From: an uncultured Eubacteriales bacterium
Lineage (GTDB): Bacteria > Bacillota > Clostridia > Oscillospirales > CAG-272
Assembly (NCBI GenBank): GCA_900321265.1
Contig: ONVJ01000143.1
Coordinates: 1-5,438, forward strand
Direction of reading: 5' to 3'
DNA length: 5,438 nucleotides
How positions within the stretch are numbered: the stretch's first letter is position 1; the number at the start of each line of letters is the position of its first letter. The position numbers and the translations under genes are program-made. The notes under the pieces were generated by a model that saw only the letters and a list, made by a program, of their open reading frames with translations, searched no databases and was not told the DNA's origin. This document shows, piece after piece, positions 5,032-5,438 of this stretch.

Positions 5032-5438
5032 ATGAAAAAACCTCAGCCAAAACAGCCTCTTCCGCTCTGGAGGAAGATCCTGGCCTGCGTCGCGGTCGCC
5101 GGAGTCCTGCTCTTCGTCCTCTTTGCGGGACTGAATTTCTACCGGTCGATCCAGAAACTGGACAACTCGCTGAAATTCAACAGCTTCAGTTTTACCGGGC
5201 TTTACGATCTGATCACGGGAAGAAAGACCGAAAAAAAGGAGACCGTGACGGTCTCGGTCCAGGACGCCGCCGGAGTCAGGATAACCTCGCAAAATCCCGT
5301 CGAGGTCATCCCCGGAGAGCAGGTCGTATTCACATATGAGACCGATGAGGGGACTGTCATCGACAGCGTCATCGGCGCCGATTCCTTCGACGGTTCCGAG
5401 ATAGTTATCTCTTCGGTAAGATACCCGACCACCGTCGC
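5032..5438 (+). CDS. Membrane-anchored extracytoplasmic protein of unknown function, 3' end outside window
   Basis: The first 135 codons of a gene that continues past the right edge. ATG at 5032 follows GAGG (5021-5024) by 7 bases. The N-terminus is basic and proline-rich (MKKPQPKQPLPLWRK, 1-15), followed by a hydrophobic segment at about 16-37 and then polar sequence with several charged residues. This is a signal-anchor pattern: short cytoplasmic tail, one membrane helix, remainder outside. After a basic linker around GRKTEKKE (63-70), residues 71-135 alternate hydrophobic and polar residues (TVTVSVQD, VEVIPGEQVVFTYE, IVISSVRY), which looks like a beta-sandwich such as an Ig-like or surface-protein domain. 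I do not recognise the family. It has its own promoter and leader hairpin, so it is probably independent of the enzyme operon. Confidence 0.78.
   Translation, partial: MKKPQPKQPLPLWRKILACVAVAGVLLFVLFAGLNFYRSIQKLDNSLKFNSFSFTGLYDLITGRKTEKKETVTVSVQDAAGVRITSQNPVEVIPGEQVVFTYETDEGTVIDSVIGADSFDGSEIVISSVRYPTTV

Noticed and set aside
3275..5050. A 591-codon open frame on the minus strand across the amidohydrolase and MBL genes
   Set aside because: It is antisense to two proteins with full catalytic motifs, has no recognisable domain, and is explained by strong GC codon bias removing stops on the opposite strand.
5077..5088. A lipobox-like ILAC (residues 16-19) in the membrane protein
   Set aside because: The hydrophobic stretch follows the Cys instead of preceding it, so a signal-anchor helix fits better than a lipoprotein signal.
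1..5438. A defence, phage or other mobile system
   Set aside because: No nuclease, reverse transcriptase, transposase, integrase, CRISPR repeats or terminal repeats are visible; all recognisable genes are metabolic enzymes or a membrane protein.

Overview
The window reads as chromosomal DNA of a bacterium with fairly high G+C (about 60% by eye). Strong GGAGG-type ribosome sites, AT-rich housekeeping promoters and short gene spacing fit a Bacillota/Clostridia-like or similar gut or anaerobic lineage. This placement is an inference; there is no rRNA or other marker gene to settle it. I see no insertion sequence, CRISPR array, tRNA or rRNA.

Layout. Bases 1-701 (minus strand) hold the first 233 codons of a Gfo/Idh/MocA-fold protein of the GH109 (NAD-dependent alpha-N-acetylgalactosaminidase) type. 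It starts at TTG and runs off the left edge. Bases 702-1203 are a divergent control region: a minus-strand promoter (850-878), a leader hairpin (798-828), an 8-bp-arm inverted repeat touching the -35 box (880-897), a GC-rich stretch full of small inverted repeats, and a plus-strand promoter (1101-1129). Four plus-strand genes follow: a GNAT acetyltransferase (1204-1761), a GpsA-like NAD(P)-dependent dehydrogenase (1834-2907), a COG1228-type metal-dependent amidohydrolase (2924-4069) and a metallo-beta-lactamase-fold hydrolase of the RNase Z/PhnP type (4136-4939). Directly after the last stop codon a new strong promoter (4940-4968) drives a membrane-anchored protein that starts at 5032 and runs off the right edge.

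How they may work together. The GpsA-like, amidohydrolase and MBL genes are closely spaced, with no terminator visible between them, so they are probably co-transcribed, possibly with the GNAT gene. An acetyltransferase, a dehydrogenase, an amidohydrolase and a phosphodiesterase-like hydrolase beside a divergent GH109-like gene suggest small-molecule or amino-sugar catabolism or metabolite repair. No substrate can be named from sequence alone. Two of the six genes (the first and the last) are cut by the window edges. I found no clear evidence of a defence or mobile system; the novelty here is mainly an uncharacterised enzyme cluster and its promoter architecture.
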